A stretch of DNA of 31,914 bases from DASVDK01 sp036381125 [NCBI: Thermodesulfobacteriota bacterium] (GTDB taxonomy: Bacteria > DASVDK01). Within the stretch, counting starts at the first letter, position 1, and each line of letters begins with the position of its first letter. The DNA lies in assembly GCA_036381125.1 (NCBI GenBank), contig DASVDK010000280.1:1-31914 (forward strand). The letters are read 5' to 3'. Of this stretch, positions 22,566 to 31,390 are shown in pieces. The notes beneath the pieces are model-generated. The model ran no database searches and was not told the origin of the DNA. It saw nothing but the letters and a program-made list of their open reading frames with translations. The translations under genes and the position numbers were made by a program.

Positions 22566-23525
22566 ATGCGCAGGCAGGTGGAGTCGATCCGAACGGCCGG
22601 TGCGGGCGGGGCCTGGCCTGCCCTCCCCCTCGCGGCCTGGCGCGACACCTACGAGACGTTGCGCCGCTGGGCCCAGCTCGTCGGCAAGACGCGGCTCGCC
22701 CTGGCGCCCCGCGAGAACCACTGGTGGCACACCGCGCTCTACCCGACCGCGCGCGGCCTCACGACGTCGCCCATGCCATACGGCAACCGGACGCTCGAGG
22801 TCGACTTCGACTTCGTGGACCACAACCTGATCATCCGGACCGGCGACGGCGCGACCCGCGCGCTCGCGCTGGCTCCGCGCTCGGTGGCGGACTTCTACCG
22901 CGAGTACGTGAGCATCCTCGACTCCCTCGGGCTCCACGTCCCGCTCTGGCCCGTCCCGGTGGAGATCGACGACGCGACCCCGCTCGACACGGACCGGGTT
23001 CACGCGTCGTACGACGCCGACGCCGCACACCGGTTCTGGCTCGCGCTGGCGCAGGCCACCCGCGTGCTGCGGGAGTTCCGTGGCCGGTTCCTCGGCAAGT
23101 CCAGCCCGGTGCACTTCTTCTGGGGCAGCTTCGACCTGGCCTGCACCCGCTTCTCGGGCCGCCGGGCGCCGACGCACCCGGGCGGCGTCCCGAACCTCGC
23201 CGACCGCGTGACGCGCGAGGCGTACTCGCACGAGTGCACGAGCGCGGGGTGGTGGCCGGGAGGCGGGCCGGTGCAGGAGCCCGCGTTCTACGCGTACGCC
23301 TACCCCGAGCCGGGGGGCTTCGCCGACGCGCCGGTGCGCCCGGCGGCGGCGAGCTACCACGCGGGGCTGCGCGAGTTCGTCCTGCCGTACGACGCGGTGC
23401 GCACCGCCGATCGGCCGGAGGAGGCGGCGCTCGACTTCTTTCAGAGTACCTACGAGGCGGCCGCGGACCTCGCGGGCTGGGACCGCGCCGCGCTCGAGCC
23501 GCCCGACGCGCGAGCGAGCGCCTAG
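22566..23525 (+). CDS. DUF5996 family protein
   Basis: 319-aa cytosolic protein of the DUF5996 family, function unknown. The family signatures are very well kept: WPALPLAAWRDTYETLRRW, VGKTRLALAPRENHWWHTAL, RGLTTSPMPYGNRTLEVDFD, LAPRSVADFYREY, WPVPVEI, VHASYDADAAHRFWLALAQA, EFRGRFLGKSSPVHFFWGSF, CTRFSGRRAPTHPGG, NLADRVTREAYSHE and FYAYAYPEP. The many conserved His, Trp and acidic residues suggest an enzyme or ligand-binding role, but no reaction is known to me. ATG 22566 has a GGGAGA ribosome site. It is the first gene of a tight plus-strand operon; the next gene starts 9 nt later. Confidence 0.92.
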   Translation: MRRQVESIRTAGAGGAWPALPLAAWRDTYETLRRWAQLVGKTRLALAPRENHWWHTALYPTARGLTTSPMPYGNRTLEVDFDFVDHNLIIRTGDGATRALALAPRSVADFYREYVSILDSLGLHVPLWPVPVEIDDATPLDTDRVHASYDADAAHRFWLALAQATRVLREFRGRFLGKSSPVHFFWGSFDLACTRFSGRRAPTHPGGVPNLADRVTREAYSHECTSAGWWPGGGPVQEPAFYAYAYPEPGGFADAPVRPAAASYHAGLREFVLPYDAVRTADRPEEAALDFFQSTYEAAADLAGWDRAALEPPDARASA

Positions 23526-23534
23526 GAGGCCACG

Positions 23535-23852
23535 ATGACGACCAGATGCACGCACCTCGACCACGTCCGCGCCGTCGGTCCCCGTACCCCCGAGGGGTGC
23601 GAGGAGTGCCTGGCGACCGGCGGCCGGTGGGTGCACCTCAGGCTCTGCCTCGAGTGCGGACACGTGGGGTGCTGCGACCAGTCGCCGGGCAGGCACGCGA
23701 CGGCGCACTTCCACCGGGACGGGCATCCGGTCATGCGGAGCTTCGAGCCGGGCGAGGACTGGGGTTGGTGCTATGTCGACGGGCTCTTCATCGAGCCGGC
23801 GCCGCGCGCTCGGCAACCGCGGCCCGACGAGCGGCGCAGCCGGGCGCGGTAG
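23535..23852 (+). CDS. UBP-type zinc finger protein
   Basis: 105-aa protein made of one ZnF-UBP domain. Candidate zinc ligands are C5, H7, C22, C25, C38, C41, C46/C47, H54, H58 or H60 and H64, arranged as CxH, CxxC, CxxC and several His. The motif WCYVDGLF follows near residue 78. In eukaryotes the domain binds the ubiquitin C-terminus; bacterial members are small, of unknown role, and often sit near redox genes. The tail after residue 85 is Arg-rich. It is the second gene of the DUF5996-NhaA-NDH2 operon. Confidence 0.9.
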   Translation: MTTRCTHLDHVRAVGPRTPEGCEECLATGGRWVHLRLCLECGHVGCCDQSPGRHATAHFHRDGHPVMRSFEPGEDWGWCYVDGLFIEPAPRARQPRPDERRSRAR

Positions 23853-23889
23853 AGGGGCCAGGAAGACGGGTGACGTGCGCGAGGGGGGC

Positions 23890-23964
23890 ATGGGGCACAA
23901 GGGAGTCGACCGCTACGTGACGGGACTCGAGCCGATCGAGGGGCTCCCGCTCGACCCGAGCTGA
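23890..23964 (+). CDS. Possible 24-aa small protein or leader peptide before nhaA
   Basis: ATG 23890 follows a strong purine-rich GAGGGGGG and opens a 24-codon frame. The peptide starts [15 protein letters not shown] and ends IEGLPLDPS. All but two of its codons end in G or C, as in real genes here. Its stop is one base before the nhaA ATG, so it could couple nhaA translation. No homologue is recognised; chance cannot be excluded. Confidence 0.35.
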   Translation: MGHKGVDRYVTGLEPIEGLPLDPS

Positions 23965-23965
23965 G

Positions 23966-25828
23966 ATGGCTGCCAGGCGACCGGTCAAGCTCGACCCCCC
24001 GGTAGACCTCGCCCGCGACCACGTCCTCGGCAACCCGGGCGCCGAGATCACCCTGGTCGAGTACGGCAGCTACGCGTGCCCCTTCTGCCATGCCGCCCAC
24101 GACGTCATCGCCGCGCTGCGGGACCGGTTCGGGGACCGGATGCGGTACGTCTTCCGTCACCTGCCGATCCCCGAAAGCCCGTATGCCGTGCCAGCGGCCG
24201 AGCTTGCCGAGTACGCGGCCGATACGCGGGGGACGTTCTGGGAGGTGCACGACGCCCTGATGAAGCGGGGGCCGGACTTCGCTCCGGGCGACCTCGAGGA
24301 GATCGCGTCGGCGTTCGACCTGCCGCCGCCCGGCGACGGAGACGGGGCCGCGTTGGCGGCCGCGTCCTCGAGAGTCCGGGAGGACACCGAGAGCGCGCGG
24401 CGGAGCGGCGCGCTCGTCACGCCGACCTTCTACATCAACGACCGGCGCTACGAGGGCGCCTGGGACGAGAGCTCGCTGGCCGAGGCGATGCTCGGCTCGC
24501 TCGGCCACCGGCTGCACACCGCGACGCTGGACTTCGTCCGGTGGGGGCCGTCCGCGGGGCTCCTCCTCCTGCTGATGACGCTGCTCGCGGTCGTGCTGAC
24601 GAACTCGCCGGTCGGCGCGGCGTTCGAGGCGTGGTGGCACGAGCCGTTCGGGTTCCTGTTCGGCGGCGGCGGTTACACGCTGCCGGTCGTCGACTGGGTG
24701 AACCACGGGCTCCTGACCGTCTTCTTCCTCGTGGTGGGGCTCGAGATCAAGCGGGAGTTCACCGTGGGGCGCCTCGCGACGCGGCGCGCAGCGGCGCTGC
24801 CGATCGCCGCGTCGCTCGGGGGCATCGTCGCACCGGCGCTGCTCTACCTCCTCGTGGTCCCGCCGGGCCCGCTCGTCCACGGCTGGGGCGCGACCATCTC
24901 GACGGACACCGCCTTCGCCGTCGCGCTCATCGCCATGCTCGGCGCCCGGGTCCCGGTGGACCTGCGGGTCTTCCTCACCGCCGCGGTCATCGTCGACGAC
25001 CTGGTTGCCATCGCCGTCGTGGCGGTGGCGTACTCCGGCGCGCTCGACATGGGCTACCTGGCGGCGTCCGTTGCCGTCATCGGATCCATGGCAGCCCTCA
25101 ACCGTGGAGGGATCCACAGGCCCCTTCCCTACGCGGGCCTGGGTCTCCTCCTCTGGATCTGCCTGCACGCGGCGGGGCTGCACGCCACGCTGGCCGGCGT
25201 GGTCCTCGCGGCGGCGACGCCGACCCGTCCCCCGCCGAACCTCCGCGCCCTGCTGGACCAGGCGCGGACGGTCGTGGAGGCGTCGACGAGCCGCGGCGGG
25301 GACGCCGTGATGCGGCACGGGCTCTCGCGGCCGGCACTGGAGGCGCTGGACGCGATCCACGATCGGATCGAGTCGCCCGCGGACAAGCTCCTCCGGTCGC
25401 TGGAGCCCTGGTCGAGCTACGCCGTCCTGCCGGTCTTCGCCCTCGCCAACGCCGGGGTCGCCTGGTCGTCGGACATCGTCGAGGGGCACGGCCGGCTGAC
25501 GCTGGCCGTCATCCTGGGGCTCGTCCTCGGCAAGCCGCTCGGGATCCTGCTGGGCGCCCGGCTGGCCGTACGCCTGGGGGTGGCCGAGAAGCCGGAGGCG
25601 TATACCTGGCGGCAACTGGCCGGCGCCGGCGCGCTCGGCGGGATCGGGTTCACGATGTCCCTCTTCATCGCCGGGCAGGCCTTCGCCTCCTCGGCCGACT
25701 TCACCGCCACCAAGATCGCCATCTTCGCCGCGTCGCTGATCGCCGGCGTCCTGGGGACGCTGATCCTGTGGCGGCCGGTCGAGATCGGTTCGCCGGCGGC
25801 CGAGGACACGCCGGCGCCGCGGCGGTAG
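23966..25828 (+). CDS. nhaA: DsbA/thioredoxin-like domain fused to NhaA Na+/H+ antiporter
   Basis: 620-aa fusion. Residues about 10-180 form a DsbA/thioredoxin-fold domain with active site CPFC (38-41), preceded by EYGSYA, and the cis-Pro motif VTPTF (151-155). Residues about 188-610 are NhaA: the ion-binding Asp pair is VDD (343-345) and the assembly-region motif is [11 protein letters not shown] (311-321). These correspond to D163/D164 and D133 of E. coli Nha[16 protein letters not shown] near the end is also typical. NhaA exchanges Na+ or Li+ for protons. The N-terminus has no signal peptide, so the redox domain probably faces the cytosol, where it could sense or alter thiols. Thioredoxin-NhaA fusions are known. 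An NDH-2 gene follows after 22 nt. Confidence 0.95.
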   Translation: MAARRPVKLDPPVDLARDHVLGNPGAEITLVEYGSYACPFCHAAHDVIAALRDRFGDRMRYVFRHLPIPESPYAVPAAELAEYAADTRGTFWEVHDALMKRGPDFAPGDLEEIASAFDLPPPGDGDGAALAAASSRVREDTESARRSGALVTPTFYINDRRYEGAWDESSLAEAMLGSLGHRLHTATLDFVRWGPSAGLLLLLMTLLAVVLTNSPVGAAFEAWWHEPFGFLFGGGGYTLPVVDWVNHGLLTVFFLVVGLEIKREFTVGRLATRRAAALPIAASLGGIVAPALLYLLVVPPGPLVHGWGATISTDTAFAVALIAMLGARVPVDLRVFLTAAVIVDDLVAIAVVAVAYSGALDMGYLAASVAVIGSMAALNRGGIHRPLPYAGLGLLLWICLHAAGLHATLAGVVLAAATPTRPPPNLRALLDQARTVVEASTSRGGDAVMRHGLSRPALEALDAIHDRIESPADKLLRSLEPWSSYAVLPVFALANAGVAWSSDIVEGHGRLTLAVILGLVLGKPLGILLGARLAVRLGVAEKPEAYTWRQLAGAGALGGIGFTMSLFIAGQAFASSADFTATKIAIFAASLIAGVLGTLILWRPVEIGSPAAEDTPAPRR

Positions 25829-25850
25829 GCTACTGGGCTGGGAGGGCACG

Positions 25851-27212
25851 ATGCGGCAAGCCGTTCCCCGGGTCTTCATCGTCGGCGCAGGCTTTGGCGG
25901 CCTCGAGGCGGCCAAGGCGCTGGCCGACGCGCCGGTCGAGGTCGTCGTCGTCGACCGCCGCAACCACCACGTGTTCCAGCCGCTCCTCTACCAGGTGGCC
26001 ACGGCGGCCCTGTCGCCGGCCGACATCAGCGCGCCGATCCGGGCGATCCTGCGCGACCAGGCGAACTGTCAGGTGGTGCTGGCCGAGGTCACGGGTGTCG
26101 ACGTGGCCGGCCGTCGCCTCGTGGTGGCCGGCGGCCACATCGGGTACGACTACCTCATCCTCGCCGCCGGCGCGACGCACGCGTACTTCGGGCACGACGA
26201 CTGGGCGCCGATCGCGCCGGGGCTCAAGACCCTCGAGGACGCGACCGAGCTGCGCCGGCGGATTCTGCTCGCCTTCGAGTCGGCCGAGTACGAGGGGAGC
26301 GAGGAGGCCCGCCGGTCGGTGCTGACGTTCGGCATCGTCGGCGCGGGACCGACCGGCGTCGAGCTCGCCGGCGCGATCAAGGAGATCGCGGGACACACGA
26401 TCCCCGGGGACTATCGCCACATCGACACGCGGGCGACCCGCGTGATCCTCTTCGAGGGGAGCGATCGGGTGCTGCCGACGTTCGCGCCGGAACTCTCCGC
26501 GCGCGCGCAGCGCGACCTCGAGCGCATGGGCGTGGAGGTCCGCCTCAACTCCATGGTGACCAGGGTCACGCGCGAGGGGATTCACGTCGGCAGCGAGTTC
26601 ATCCCCGTGCGCAACGTCTTCTGGGCGGCGGGCGTGAAGGCGAACCCCCTCGGGAAGTCGCTCGGGGTCCCGCTCGATCGAGCGGGTCGGGTGATCGTCG
26701 GCCCCGACCTGACGATCCCCGGCCACCCCGAGGTCTTCGTCGTCGGCGACATGGCGGCGGCCAAGTCGGCCGACACCGGCAGGCCGGTGCCCGGCATGGC
26801 GCCGGGCGCCATCCAGATGGGCCGTTACGCGGGCGAGACGATCGCGCGCGAGGCGAGCGGGCGATCCACGGTCGCCGACCGCCGCCCCTTCGTCTTCCAC
26901 GACAAGGGCTCCATGGCGGTCATCGGCAAGGCCAAGGCCGTCGCGCAGATCGGCCGGTTCCGGCTCGGAGGCTTCGTCGCCTGGCTCCTCTGGGGCGGGG
27001 TGCACATCACCTACCTCGTCGGCTTCCGCAATCGCGTGATGGTCCTCCTGAGCTGGTTCTGGAACTGGCTCCTGAACGCGCGGGACGCCCGCCTGATCAC
27101 CGGCGACGCGCAGCTCGACATCCGGATCCCGCGGTCGGACGAGTTCGTCCCCGGCAGCGCCCGGCGCGCCGCGCCGCGGCGCGCCGGCGGCGCGCGCCCG
27201 CAACCCGACTGA
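25851..27212 (+). CDS. ndh: Type II NADH dehydrogenase (NDH-2, NAD(P)/FAD-dependent oxidoreductase)
   Basis: 453-aa membrane-associated flavoprotein that passes electrons from NADH to quinone without pumping protons. FAD-binding GAGFGG (residues 12-17), NHHVFQPLLYQVATAAL, the second dinucleotide fold GIVGAGPTGVELAGAI, WAAGVKANPL and FAD motif VFVVGDMAA are present. A C-terminal amphipathic region (WLLWGGVHITYLVGFRNRV, then LLSWFWNWLLN) provides membrane attachment, typical of bacterial NDH-2. The Arg/Ala/Pro-rich end is encoded by a palindrome at 27161-27187. It is the last gene of the operon with the NhaA fusion; linking a quinone-reducing enzyme and an antiporter suggests handling of redox and ion balance. 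Confidence 0.94.
   Translation: MRQAVPRVFIVGAGFGGLEAAKALADAPVEVVVVDRRNHHVFQPLLYQVATAALSPADISAPIRAILRDQANCQVVLAEVTGVDVAGRRLVVAGGHIGYDYLILAAGATHAYFGHDDWAPIAPGLKTLEDATELRRRILLAFESAEYEGSEEARRSVLTFGIVGAGPTGVELAGAIKEIAGHTIPGDYRHIDTRATRVILFEGSDRVLPTFAPELSARAQRDLERMGVEVRLNSMVTRVTREGIHVGSEFIPVRNVFWAAGVKANPLGKSLGVPLDRAGRVIVGPDLTIPGHPEVFVVGDMAAAKSADTGRPVPGMAPGAIQMGRYAGETIAREASGRSTVADRRPFVFHDKGSMAVIGKAKAVAQIGRFRLGGFVAWLLWGGVHITYLVGFRNRVMVLLSWFWNWLLNARDARLITGDAQLDIRIPRSDEFVPGSARRAAPRRAGGARPQPD
27161..27187. repeat. 27-nt GC-only perfect palindrome at the end of ndh
   Basis: Arms CCGGCGCGCCGCG (27161-27173) and its exact reverse complement (27175-27187) surround one C, inside the last codons of ndh. It shares its outer CCGGCGCGC...GCGCGCCGG with the palindrome at 1856-1884. 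Both lie at gene edges. It may help end transcription or belong to a dispersed repeat. Confidence 0.65.
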
Positions 27213-27229
27213 TCGGCCGTCAGCCGATC
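27211..27229. terminator. Bidirectional terminator-like hairpin between convergent genes
   Basis: GATCGGC (27211-27217), loop CGTCA, GCCGATC (27223-27229). The stem overlaps the ndh stop codon (27210-27212) and the loop contains the stop of the opposing dioxygenase gene (27220-27222). There is no T-run. The position between two converging genes fits a shared terminator. Confidence 0.55.
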
Positions 27230-28023
27230 CGCACGCCGAGCATGGAGACCGAGCCGCCGTCGAAGCCCTCGACCGGGAAGGTCACCGGCTCGCCCGGCTC
27301 GGCCAGGGCAAGGACGTAGAGCAGCGGCAGGTAGTGGTCGGGCGTCGGCACGGCGAGCGCGGCGTCCGCCCCCAACCCTTCGTAGGCCACGACCGTCTCG
27401 TGCTCGCCCGCGCGGATCGCCTCCCGCACGCGCCCCTCGAACCGCACCGCCCAGTCGTACGGGTCGATCGGATGCCGCCCCCACGAGTAGGCGTGGAGGT
27501 TGTGCACCACGTTGCCGGACCCGAGCACGAGCACCCCCTCGTCGCGCAGCGGCCGCAGGCGGCCGGCCAGCGCGTAGTGCTCGTGTGCGGTCAGGGTCTC
27601 GTCGAGGCCGAACTGGACGACCGGGACGGTGGCGTCCGGGAAGAGGTGGACCAGCAGCGACCAGGTCCCGTGGTCGAGCCCCCATCCCCCCCGGTCCAGG
27701 GCGACCGGCGTCGGGGCGAGCAGGTCCCGCACCCGGGCGGCGAGGGCCGGCGACCCTGGCGCCGGGTACTGCACCTCGTACAGGGCGCGCGGGAAGCCGC
27801 CGAAGTCGTGGATCGTGCGCGGCCGCTCCTCGGCGGTGACGCGGCTGCCCGGGACGTACCAGTGAGCCGAGACGGCCAGGATGGCGCGCGGGCGTGGCAG
27901 GTCTGCGGCGATCCGCGCCCACGCCTCGGTGCAGGCGTTCCGCTCGAGGGCGTTCAGGGGGGTGCCGTGGCCGAGGAAGAGGGCCGGCATGCGAGCCGCG
28001 CCGCCGTCGGCGCGTGTGGTCAT
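27220..28023 (-). CDS. Class III extradiol dioxygenase (4,5-DOPA dioxygenase, YgiD family)
   Basis: 267-aa cytosolic metal-dependent dioxygenase of the LigB/YgiD type that opens catechol rings by extradiol cleavage. Motifs are LFLGHGTPLNAL (metal His near residue 19), LAVSAHWYVPG (second His), HDFGGFPRALYEVQYPAPG, GLDHGTWSLLVHLFP, GSGNVVHNLHAYSW (third His) and PTPDHYLPLLYVLALA (fourth His). All four expected zinc or iron ligands appear to be present. ATG 28023 has a GGAGAGGTG ribosome site 7 nt upstream. The natural substrate is uncertain; E. coli YgiD acts on L-DOPA in vitro. It appears to be a single gene. Confidence 0.93.
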   Translation of the reverse strand: MTTRADGGAARMPALFLGHGTPLNALERNACTEAWARIAADLPRPRAILAVSAHWYVPGSRVTAEERPRTIHDFGGFPRALYEVQYPAPGSPALAARVRDLLAPTPVALDRGGWGLDHGTWSLLVHLFPDATVPVVQFGLDETLTAHEHYALAGRLRPLRDEGVLVLGSGNVVHNLHAYSWGRHPIDPYDWAVRFEGRVREAIRAGEHETVVAYEGLGADAALAVPTPDHYLPLLYVLALAEPGEPVTFPVEGFDGGSVSMLGVRIG

Positions 28024-28237
28024 GATGTCACCTCTCCGGTCCCCGGCCCCGCGAGGGCGCCGGACCGTCCCGCCGGCCGGACCCGAAGACTGTAGCTCGG
28101 CGCAGCGTGCGCGGCGCCATCCGGCCGGCGCCGACCTCGCCGAGGTCGCCCCCCAGTCCCGGCAGGGCCTGGATCTGCCCCCAGAGGGCCGGCAGCATGA
28201 CGCGACGCTCTCGGTGCCGTGGACTTCCCCTTTCCGG
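28024..28237. other. Intergenic stretch between arylsulfatase and dioxygenase genes
   Basis: 214 nt with no credible gene, repeat or strong hairpin noticed. It carries the ribosome site of the dioxygenase gene at its left end (minus strand). Confidence 0.4.
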
Positions 28238-30592
28238 CTACTCCCTGACGAGCGCCGCGTTCAACCGCTCCTCGGCGGAGATGTCGGCATCGCTGTCGGG
28301 CGCGCCCTCCGGGATCTCGATCTCGACCCAGTTCACCTCACCAGTGAACTCGTGTACGGTGTGGTCGCGGGTCACCGGCGAGCCGCCGTCGCGGCCGATC
28401 TCGAGCGGCTCGTCGCTGGCGAACGGGAGCGGCTGCGTCCGCCCCACGCGCCCCTCCCCGACCGGCCGGTCGTCGACGAAGAGGCGGACGGTCCCGCCCT
28501 TCGCCGGGCCGCCGCCGTCGTAGTCGAAGTCCATCCGGACGCGGTGCGTGCCTTCCGGCAGCGGCTCGGCCCCCTCGACGTAGAAGAGGTCGATGCCGTA
28601 GAAGTTGTAGCAGTACTTGAGGCGACCGCCCTTCGCGTAGAGGGACCAGCCGCCCGGGAGGCCGCCCTGGGTCACGATCACCCCCTCGCAGCCGCCGGCC
28701 GGCACGACGACCTCGGCCGCCACGCGGTGCGACTTGTTCTTGATGCTGATCACCGAGAACGCGTTCAGCCGGCCGAGGTCCGGGTAGAGCCGCTGACGCC
28801 GTCCACGGGCGAGGACCGGACGCCCGGCGGTGTCCGGATCGGCTCGCTCGGCGCCCCGGTCGTCGAGCGGCAGGACGTTGTGCCTGGCCGCCTCGATGAG
28901 GAAGAGGCGCTTGAGCTCGCGCAGCTTCTCGGGCTCCTGCCGGGCGAGGTCGCGCGCCTGGGTCCAGTCGGTGTTCGTGTCGTACAGCTCCCAGACGTCG
29001 TCCTCGAAGTCGCGCCGCGGCCAGCCGGGGACCGGCGGGGTGTGCGCCGTGACCGCCGTCCAGCCCCGGTGGTAGATGCCGCGGTTGCCGAGGATCTCGA
29101 AGTACTGCGTCTCGTGCCGGTCGGGCGCGCCGGTGTCGTCGAAGCTGTACGCCATGCTCACCCCCTCGATCGGCTGCTGATCGACGCCGTGGACGATCAG
29201 CGGGTGCGGGAGGCCCGCGACCTCGAGGAAGGTCGGCGCCACGTCGATCACGTGGTGGAACTGGCGGCGCATCTCGCCGCGGGCCTTTATCACGCGCGGC
29301 CAGTGGACGATCAGCCCGTTGCGCGTCCCGCCCCAGTGCGAGGCGACCCGCTTCGTCCACTGGTACGGGGTGTCCATGGCGTGCGCCCAGCCGAGCGAGT
29401 ACTGGGGGTACGAATCGGGCGTGCCGAACGAGTCGAGACGCTCGCGGAGGAACTCGGGCGTCTCGACGTCGACCATCCCGGTCATCGTCAGTGACTCGTT
29501 CCACGTCCCGTTGATGGTCCCCTCCCCGGAGGCGCCGTTGTCGCCGGTGATGACGTAGATCAGGGTGTCGTCGAGCGCGCCGAGCCTCTCGATGGCGTCG
29601 ACCACCCGGCCGATGCAGGAGTCGGTGTGCTCGAGGAACGCGGCGTAGAGCTCCATCTGGCGGGCCAGCACCGGCTTCATCTCGTCGGGGACGTCGCGCC
29701 AGGCCGGGATGCCCTGCGGGCGGGGCGTCAGCTCGCAGTCGGGCGGAACGATGCCGAGCTGCTTCTGTCGCGCGAACGTCTCCTCGCGCACCACGTCCCA
29801 GCCCCTGTCGAACGCGCCGCGATAGCGGTCGCGCCAGCCGCCCGGGACGTGGATGGGCGCGTGCGTGGCGCCCGGCACGAAGTAGAGGAAGAACGGCCTG
29901 TCCGGCACGAGCCCCCGCTGCTGGCCGAGCCAGCGGCACGCCCTCGTCGCGAGGTCCTCGGTGAGGTGGTATCCCTCCTCCGGCGTCCTGTCCGGCTCGA
30001 CGGGGTTCGTGCCCTCCGTGAGGCTCGGGTAGAACTGGCTCGTCTCGCCGCCGATGAAGCCGTAGAAGTACTCGAAGCCGCTGCCGGTCGGCCAGCGGTC
30101 GAAGGGGCCCATCGGGCCCCACTCCCACGTCGGCGCCTCGTGGCACTTGCCGAACTGCGCCGTGGAGTACCCGTTCAGCCGCAGCACCTCGGCGATCGTC
30201 GCCGCCGTGTTCGGCCGGCGCGAGGTATAGCCCGGTGCCGCCGTGGCCATGTCGGAGACGAGACCCATCCCCACCGAGTGGTGATTGCGGCCCGTCAGGA
30301 GCGCCTGCCGCGTCGGGGAGCACAGCGCCGTCGTGTGGAACCGGGTGTAACGCAGGCCATCGGCCGCGAGCCGTTCGAACGTCGGCGTCCGGCACGGGCC
30401 TCCGAACGCGCTGTTCGATCCGAAGCCTGCGTCGTCGAGCAGGACGAGGAAGACGTTCGGCGCGCCCGCCGGCGGGCGCAGCGGCTCGATCGGCTCGTAC
30501 CTGGCATGCGGGTCCCTGGCGTCGTACGTCGTCGGGCCGGCGTACGGGCGGTCCGGGATCGGAAGGACCTCGCGCGGGATAGTGCTGGCCAC
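28238..30592 (-). CDS. Arylsulfatase (formylglycine-dependent type I sulfatase)
   Basis: 784-aa hydrolase of sulfate esters, in the long arylsulfatase class like mycobacterial AtsA. The Cys that is converted to formylglycine is C91 in ALCSPTRQALLTGRN (CxPxR consensus). Metal ligands are D53/D54 in VLLDDAGFG and the Asp-Asn in TGDNGASGEGT. HAPIHVP, GTINGTWNE and RNGLIVHWP are also family segments. A C-terminal beta-rich domain (about 550-784) follows. There is no signal peptide, so it is probably cytosolic. The GTG at 30592 has a perfect AAGGAGG site 6 nt upstream, which decides the start. It needs a formylglycine-generating enzyme, not encoded here. Upstream on the same strand is a broken symporter gene. 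Confidence 0.95.
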   Translation of the reverse strand: MASTIPREVLPIPDRPYAGPTTYDARDPHARYEPIEPLRPPAGAPNVFLVLLDDAGFGSNSAFGGPCRTPTFERLAADGLRYTRFHTTALCSPTRQALLTGRNHHSVGMGLVSDMATAAPGYTSRRPNTAATIAEVLRLNGYSTAQFGKCHEAPTWEWGPMGPFDRWPTGSGFEYFYGFIGGETSQFYPSLTEGTNPVEPDRTPEEGYHLTEDLATRACRWLGQQRGLVPDRPFFLYFVPGATHAPIHVPGGWRDRYRGAFDRGWDVVREETFARQKQLGIVPPDCELTPRPQGIPAWRDVPDEMKPVLARQMELYAAFLEHTDSCIGRVVDAIERLGALDDTLIYVITGDNGASGEGTINGTWNESLTMTGMVDVETPEFLRERLDSFGTPDSYPQYSLGWAHAMDTPYQWTKRVASHWGGTRNGLIVHWPRVIKARGEMRRQFHHVIDVAPTFLEVAGLPHPLIVHGVDQQPIEGVSMAYSFDDTGAPDRHETQYFEILGNRGIYHRGWTAVTAHTPPVPGWPRRDFEDDVWELYDTNTDWTQARDLARQEPEKLRELKRLFLIEAARHNVLPLDDRGAERADPDTAGRPVLARGRRQRLYPDLGRLNAFSVISIKNKSHRVAAEVVVPAGGCEGVIVTQGGLPGGWSLYAKGGRLKYCYNFYGIDLFYVEGAEPLPEGTHRVRMDFDYDGGGPAKGGTVRLFVDDRPVGEGRVGRTQPLPFASDEPLEIGRDGGSPVTRDHTVHEFTGEVNWVEIEIPEGAPDSDADISAEERLNAALVRE

Positions 30593-30763
30593 GGCTGGCC
30601 TCCTTGCATCGGGGCAATGACGCGCATCGCAGGGCGCGCGCCGAGCACCCGTCCGGAACCGGCGGGTTGCGGCCGTCCGTTCGACGACGCACGACTCGCC
30701 GATCGAGAGGATGTTCCCGCCCACGAGCCCACGTTGATGCCGAGCAGCCCGGTGACGAGCGGT

Positions 30764-31227
30764 CTACGCCGCCCGCCGGCCCGCGGCGCGCCTGCCGGCC
30801 TCCGTTGCCGCGCGTCCTGCCGCCCGCCTGCGCAGCCACCACGCCGCCGGGAAGAGAATGGCGAAGCCCACCAGGGACGAGACGACGACCATGCCTTGCC
30901 CATGATCGGCTCGAGGCGCCCCGCCCAGCCCGGGGACCGTGCCCTGACGAACAGGCCGACGGCGAACGGCAGGAGCATCGCGAGGACGAGCGGCCTGCCG
31001 ATGGCGCCCGCGCTCACGGCGACGTCGGGCACCGCCAGCGGCACGACGAGGGGCATGTACACGATGGTGACCGGCAACGGGAGCACGAGCAGGGTGGCGG
31101 CGAGCGCCAGGTCGCCCTCGGCCGCCTCGGTCAGCTTGATCAGGAACGGCGCGCCGGCCGCCGTCGCGATCAGGATCAGGCCGACCTCGATGAGCGGACC
31201 TCTCATGAGCGGGCGTGCGACGAGCAT
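30764..31227 (-). pseudogene. Truncated, frameshifted bile acid:sodium symporter-like (BASS/SLC10) gene
   Basis: From ATG 31227 the frame reads MLVARPLMRGPLIEVGLILI, then FLIKLTEAAEGDLALAATLL, VTIVYMPLVVPLAV and LAMLLPFAVGLFVRAR up to about 30893. This resembles the middle part of BASS-family sodium-coupled organic-anion transporters, which usually have about 300 aa. The N-terminal helices are absent. At about 30892 the membrane-like sequence continues in another frame (MVVVSSLVGFAILFPAAWWL) and stops at 30764. A shift of one base at the AAGGCATGG junction and loss of both ends make this a remnant. A separate 42-aa single-helix protein from ATG 30892 is an alternative reading of the second part. 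Confidence 0.6.
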
Positions 31228-31265
31228 GCCCCGATCGAGGAATCCGCGCGGGCGGCGGCCGGCAT

Positions 31266-31390
31266 CTATCGCCCCCGACCGACACTCCGGGGTCGCCTCG
31301 TGATGTCGATGTCGGCCGCCCCCTCTTCGCCCGAGAGACACGCTTCCTCGACCTGGATCGTCGAGAAGTACACGTCGAAGCGGCGCCTCA
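31266..31390 (-). pseudogene. Out-of-frame C-terminal end of the CDF transporter gene
   Basis: Just after the CDF stop at 31388 another frame encodes RRRFDVYFSTIQVEEACL and ends with a TAG at 31266. This matches the expected last strand of the CDF cytosolic domain (...HVTIQVE... type). Adding a single C at GACGGCTGAGG (31389-31397 region) to make GACGGCCTGAGG would join the two parts as DGLRRRFDV. It is either a real 1-nt deletion or a sequencing error. Confidence 0.75.

Noticed and set aside
23771-25963. 730-codon minus-strand frame opposite the NhaA fusion
   Set aside because: It is the reverse shadow of nhaA and contains long Arg/Asp/Glu-rich runs without any domain.
30725-30758. A minus-strand LVTGLLGINVG peptide resembling the GMNVG region of CorA/ZntB transporters
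   Set aside because: Only about 11 residues fit, no flanking helix continues in frame and the order with the nearby helix is wrong for that family.
28338-30842. 834-codon minus-strand frame overlapping the arylsulfatase in another frame
   Set aside because: The arylsulfatase frame has the CSPTR motif, metal ligands and a perfect ribosome site; this one has none.
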